Origin: Clostridiales bacterium
Lineage (GTDB): Bacteria; Bacillota; Clostridia; Oscillospirales; Acutalibacteraceae
Direction of reading: 5' to 3'
Assembly (NCBI GenBank): GCA_012519975.1
Contig: JAAYPE010000012.1
Span: 1 to 35,592 of the forward strand
Length of the DNA: 35,592 nt
Part shown: in pieces, positions 32,659 to 35,592 of the stretch
Layout: each line of letters opens with the position of its first letter
Position numbering within the stretch: the stretch's first letter is position 1
The notes under the pieces: generated by a model
Databases searched by the model: none
The model's input: the letters and a program-made list of their open reading frames with translations, nothing else
Told to the model about the DNA's origin: nothing
Program-made: the position numbers and the translations under genes

Positions 32659-33954
32659 TTGTTGGATAAGTTTGTTATTCACGGTGGAAAAAGGCTCTGT
32701 GGTGAAGTAAATATTAGCGGAGCTAAAAATGCCGTTGTTGCGATAATTCCTGCAACTCTTCTTGCTGAAGATGTTTGCAGAATAGAAAATATACCAAACA
32801 TTAGTGATGTTTCAATGATGATAAAAATTCTTCACGAGATGGGCGCGAAGATTAAAATGATAAACGAAAATACCCTAGAGATTGACACTCGCACTGTTAA
32901 TTCATATTCTGTATCTTATGATTTAACAAAGCATTTGCGTGCGTCCTATTACCTTATAGGTGCATTGCTTGGGCGTTGTAATTTTGCAAATGTTGCAATG
33001 CCTGGTGGCTGCAACTTTGGTGGGGTTAGGCCTATGGACCAGCACCTTAGAGGGTTTGAAATGCTAGGTGCAAATGTGTCGATTGATAAAGGTGTTGTTA
33101 ACGCATCGGCAGAAAAATTGACAGGTAGCTCTATTTATATGGATGTTGTTTCAGTTGGAGCTACAATTAATATAATGCTTGCAGCGGTCAAAGCAAGGGG
33201 ACTCACTGTAATAGAAAATGCGGCAAAAGAGCCTCATATTGTTGACCTTGCAAACTTTTTAAACTCAATGGGTGCAGATGTTAGAGGTGCAGGAACAGAT
33301 GTGATTAAAATTCGTGGGGTTCCTTATCTTCACGGTTGTGATTACTCTATTATTCCAGACCAAATCGAAGCTGGAACATATATGGTTGCAGCGGCGGCTA
33401 CGGGTGGCGATGTTGTTGTTAAAAATGTTATTCCAAAGCATTTGGAGTCAATAACGGCAAAGCTTGTAGAGTGTGGAGTTGATGTAATCGAGGGTGACGA
33501 TTCTGTTCGTGTCGTGGCAAGTTGCAGACCAAACAGATGCAACCTTAAAACTATGCCACACCCAGGATTTCCAACAGATATGCAACCGCAAATGGCGGTT
33601 TTGCTGGCTATTGCAAAAGGAACTAGCATTATTTCTGAAAGTGTTTGGGAAAATAGATTTAAATATGTCGACCAGTTAACAAGAATGGGAGCGTCTATTC
33701 AAGTTGATGGTAAAGTTGCAGTCCTTGAGGGCGTTGAGGAGCTAAAAGGGGCACCGATTAAGGCGGACGATTTGCGAGCAGGTGCAGCGATGATAATTGC
33801 AGGCCTTGCAGCGACAGGAATGTCGGAGATTGAAAATGTTATCTACATTGACCGTGGGTATGAAAATATTGTTGAGAAATTAAGTGCAATGGGTGCAGAT
33901 ATAAAAAGGGTTAAAATTGATGATGAACCCACAAGAATTCAAACAGCAGGTTAA
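32659..33954 (+). CDS. murA: UDP-N-acetylglucosamine 1-carboxyvinyltransferase
   Basis: First committed step of peptidoglycan synthesis: transfers enolpyruvate from phosphoenolpyruvate to UDP-GlcNAc; cytoplasmic; 431 residues. K23-N24 (SGAKNA) bind substrate, the catalytic Cys118 is in PGGCNFGGVRPMDQH, and TDMQPQMA near 310 and DDLRAGAAM near 375 are conserved. The Cys rather than Asp at 118 means it should be sensitive to fosfomycin in principle. The start is a TTG at 32659, 7 bases after AAGGAG; another TTG is the next codon. It is a single-gene unit. Confidence 0.97.
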   Translation: MLDKFVIHGGKRLCGEVNISGAKNAVVAIIPATLLAEDVCRIENIPNISDVSMMIKILHEMGAKIKMINENTLEIDTRTVNSYSVSYDLTKHLRASYYLIGALLGRCNFANVAMPGGCNFGGVRPMDQHLRGFEMLGANVSIDKGVVNASAEKLTGSSIYMDVVSVGATINIMLAAVKARGLTVIENAAKEPHIVDLANFLNSMGADVRGAGTDVIKIRGVPYLHGCDYSIIPDQIEAGTYMVAAAATGGDVVVKNVIPKHLESITAKLVECGVDVIEGDDSVRVVASCRPNRCNLKTMPHPGFPTDMQPQMAVLLAIAKGTSIISESVWENRFKYVDQLTRMGASIQVDGKVAVLEGVEELKGAPIKADDLRAGAAMIIAGLAATGMSEIENVIYIDRGYENIVEKLSAMGADIKRVKIDDEPTRIQTAG

Positions 33955-33995
33955 AATGATTTGTTTGTACCTAAATTATATTTTATGCAAAAGCG

Positions 33996-34017
33996 GGGTG
34001 CATAGCACCCTTTTTTT
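33996..34017 (+). terminator. Terminator of murA
   Basis: A 6-bp G/C-rich stem joins 33996-34001 to 34005-34010 with a 3-base loop and T7. Confidence 0.75.
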
Positions 34018-34052
34018 ATAGCAATTTTTAGAAATTTTGAGGTGGTGGAGTA

Positions 34053-34838
34053 ATGGCTCGTTTTTGTCCTTTATTTTCGGGTAGCAAGGGCAACTCAATG
34101 TATGTTGGAACATCGCAAAGCGGTGTCTTAATAGATGTGGGTATGAGTGCTAAGCAAACAACTTTGGCACTTGAGCGAATAGGGGTAGAACCGCAAAATG
34201 TAAAAGCGATATTTATTACTCACGAACATTCTGACCACATAAAAGGACTTAGAGTTTTTGCCTCAAAATATGGCACACAGGTTTATTCGTCAAAAGGAAC
34301 ATTATCAGCACTGGACGAGTCAGGCGTTTTAAATGGCAAATTTCTTGCAAACGAAATGTCGTCAGGCGTTGAGGTTGACGGAATGTACATAACATCGTTT
34401 CGCACCCCGCACGATAGTAGAGAAAGTGTGGGATATGTTGTAACTCTGGGGGATAGAAAAGCCGCCGTTGTAACCGATTTGGGCGAAATGACAGACGACA
34501 TAATGTATGAGATTTCGGGTTGTGATTTGGTGCTTATTGAATCTAATCACGATATTGGAATGCTTGAAAACGGAGATTATCCATACTTTTTAAAAAGAAG
34601 AATTTTATCAAACAAAGGTCATTTATCCAACGACAGTTGTGCAAGTGCAGTAACAAAACTTTTAGAAAGTGGCACAACACGATTTGTTTTAGGCCATTTA
34701 AGCGGAGAGAATAATATTCCAGAGCTTGCGTATCAAAATACATATTCAGCGTTAGTCGAGTGCGGAGCAGTGGAGGGCAAAGACTTTTTGCTTTCGGTCG
34801 CACCAAGTTGCAACAATGGCGAAGTAATGATTTTTTGA
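34053..34838 (+). CDS. MBL-fold metallohydrolase, WalJ/YycJ type
   Basis: A metallo-beta-lactamase-fold hydrolase of 261 residues. HEHSDH at 57-62 is the metal-binding HxHxDH motif; TDLGEMTD and LIESNHD near 150-170 and VLGHLSGENN near 215 supply the remaining ligands. The start FCPLFSGSKGNSMYVG matches WalJ/YycJ, which in Bacilli is linked to the WalKR cell-wall regulon and has 5'-3' exonuclease activity in some members. It is 9 bases before rlmH, a neighbour pairing often seen for this family. GAGGTGG precedes the ATG. Confidence 0.9.
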   Translation: MARFCPLFSGSKGNSMYVGTSQSGVLIDVGMSAKQTTLALERIGVEPQNVKAIFITHEHSDHIKGLRVFASKYGTQVYSSKGTLSALDESGVLNGKFLANEMSSGVEVDGMYITSFRTPHDSRESVGYVVTLGDRKAAVVTDLGEMTDDIMYEISGCDLVLIESNHDIGMLENGDYPYFLKRRILSNKGHLSNDSCASAVTKLLESGTTRFVLGHLSGENNIPELAYQNTYSALVECGAVEGKDFLLSVAPSCNNGEVMIF

Positions 34839-34847
34839 GGATTTTAT

Positions 34848-35330
34848 ATGATTAATGTTAACATAATATGTGTTGGAAAATTAAAAGAAAAGTATCTGAA
34901 AGATGCTTGTGCAGAATATATAAAAAGATTGACAGCTTTTTGTAAGTTAAATACAATTGAAATTTCTCCAGTCTTGTTGTCAGACAACCCGTCAAAAGCA
35001 GAAATTGAAAATGCACTTAAATCAGAGGGATTAAAAATATTAGAAAAAATCCCAAACAATTCAATGGTTTATGCAATGTGTATTGAGGGCAAGCAAAGAA
35101 CATCAGCCAAGCTTAGCGAAGAGATTTCAAAAATCGCAATAGACGGTGTAAGCAATATTACATTTATAATTGGTGGCTCTTTTGGGCTTAGCGATGAGGT
35201 AAAAAATCGCTCAAATCAAAAATTGTCAATGTCCGATATGACTTTTCCGCATCAATTGGCACGGGTAATGCTGTTAGAACAAATATATAGGGCGTTTCAA
35301 ATTTCTAGCGGTGGCAAATATCATAAATAG
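34848..35330 (+). CDS. rlmH: 23S rRNA (pseudouridine1915-N3)-methyltransferase
   Basis: A SPOUT methyltransferase that methylates pseudouridine 1915 in helix 69 of 23S rRNA; 160 residues, usual length. The N-terminal VGKLKEKYLKDACAEYIKRL, the SAM-binding FIIGGSFGLSDEV knot region near 105-117 and the C-terminal SDMTFPHQLARVMLLEQIYRAFQI....YHK are diagnostic. GAGG lies about 7 bases before the ATG. It is co-transcribed with the MBL hydrolase. Confidence 0.97.
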   Translation: MINVNIICVGKLKEKYLKDACAEYIKRLTAFCKLNTIEISPVLLSDNPSKAEIENALKSEGLKILEKIPNNSMVYAMCIEGKQRTSAKLSEEISKIAIDGVSNITFIIGGSFGLSDEVKNRSNQKLSMSDMTFPHQLARVMLLEQIYRAFQISSGGKYHK

Positions 35331-35358
35331 ATTATAATTAAATTTTATATATTATCAA

Positions 35359-35390
35359 AAAAGGGTGAGATTTTCGCCCTTTTATTTTAT
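35359..35390 (+). terminator. Terminator of rlmH
   Basis: A 9-bp stem (one G-U) joins 35359-35367 to 35375-35383 and is followed by ATTTTATTTT. Confidence 0.8.
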
Positions 35391-35453
35391 TTTCTAAAAT
35401 AAATATAAGGTATTTGGCATATTATAAAATAACAAGTTTAATCAATAATAAAA

Positions 35454-35592
35454 CTATGATATAATAATCAAGAATGATTATTATATATAATTTTATGTCC
35501 CGCCTTACGGCGATGGACGGATTATATCATATCATTAAAATGCTATGATATAACAATCAAGAATGATTATTATATATAATTTTATGTCCCGC
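35454..35592. repeat. 89-bp direct tandem repeat with internal inverted repeats (cut by window end)
   Basis: Bases 35454-35503 recur at 35543-35592 with one change in 50 (T at 35465, C at 35554); the period is 89 bases and the second copy is cut by the end of the window. Each unit contains a 9-bp palindrome (35461-35469 with 35476-35484), an 8-bp G/C-rich stem with a 2-base bulge (35497-35504 with 35509-35518), and a 9-bp pair across the unit junction (35522-35530 with 35545-35553). The G/C-rich hairpin stands out in very AT-rich DNA. Function unknown. Confidence 0.85.

Noticed and set aside
35495..35548. 17-codon reading frame across the repeat unit (ATG at 35495, TGA at 35546)
   Set aside because: No ribosome binding site, and the frame lies wholly in the hairpins of the repeat. 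Could be revisited if many copies conserve it.
35454..35592. Terminal repeats as a CRISPR array
   Set aside because: The shared unit is at least 50 bases, the interval of 39 bases takes part in the same inverted repeats, and no cas gene is near. Only two copies are visible.

Overview
The window looks like chromosomal DNA from an AT-rich, low-GC Gram-positive anaerobe of the class Clostridia, probably of the Ruminococcaceae/Oscillospiraceae type. The reasons are strong AGGAGG-type ribosome binding sites, frequent TTG starts, consensus sigma-A promoters, many intrinsic terminators, a yaaL-bofA sporulation pair, a FemAB-type cell-wall enzyme and four riboswitch leaders. I see no rRNA, tRNA, CRISPR array, prophage or insertion sequence.

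Layout. 1-180 is the tail of a GH25 lysozyme. 438-2891 is a four-domain CoA-disulfide/persulfide reductase fusion. 3023-4174 is a NiCo (czcD) riboswitch followed by a cation diffusion facilitator. 4224-7627 (minus) is a polar amino-acid ABC transporter operon ending in a DMT permease; its binding protein appears circularly permuted. It diverges from cysK (7798-8724), which is followed by a TIGR01212 radical SAM protein, a solitary pilT and a metallophosphoesterase with a decayed partial copy behind it. 11818-15711 (minus) is tupA-tupB-tupC-hflX behind a Moco/Tuco-type leader. 15804-16978 (minus) is a split chromate-family transporter with a palindrome in its promoter. 17107-18204 is an HD-GYP protein with a degenerate receiver domain. 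An XRE regulator, SAM-I riboswitch/metK and FMN riboswitch/ribU follow on the minus strand.

From 21299 onward come yaaL-bofA (plus), converging on valS-folC (minus). valS diverges from murE, which is followed by a FemAB aminoacyltransferase. Then come a purine permease (AzgA type), ilvE, an RluA-family pseudouridine synthase, murA, a WalJ/YycJ-like MBL hydrolase and rlmH. The last 139 bases hold the start of an 89-bp tandem repeat rich in inverted repeats, which runs off the window.

Themes. Sulfur metabolism (CoA-disulfide reductase fusion, cysK, a possible cystine/amino-acid importer, metK), metal and oxyanion homeostasis (CDF, tungstate, chromate family), and cell wall (murE, femAB-like, murA, lysozyme). 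Most genes are ordinary housekeeping genes. The points most worth a second look are the terminal repeat array, the permuted binding protein, the pseudo-receiver HD-GYP protein and the palindrome in the chr promoter. I do not see a clearly new multi-gene system.
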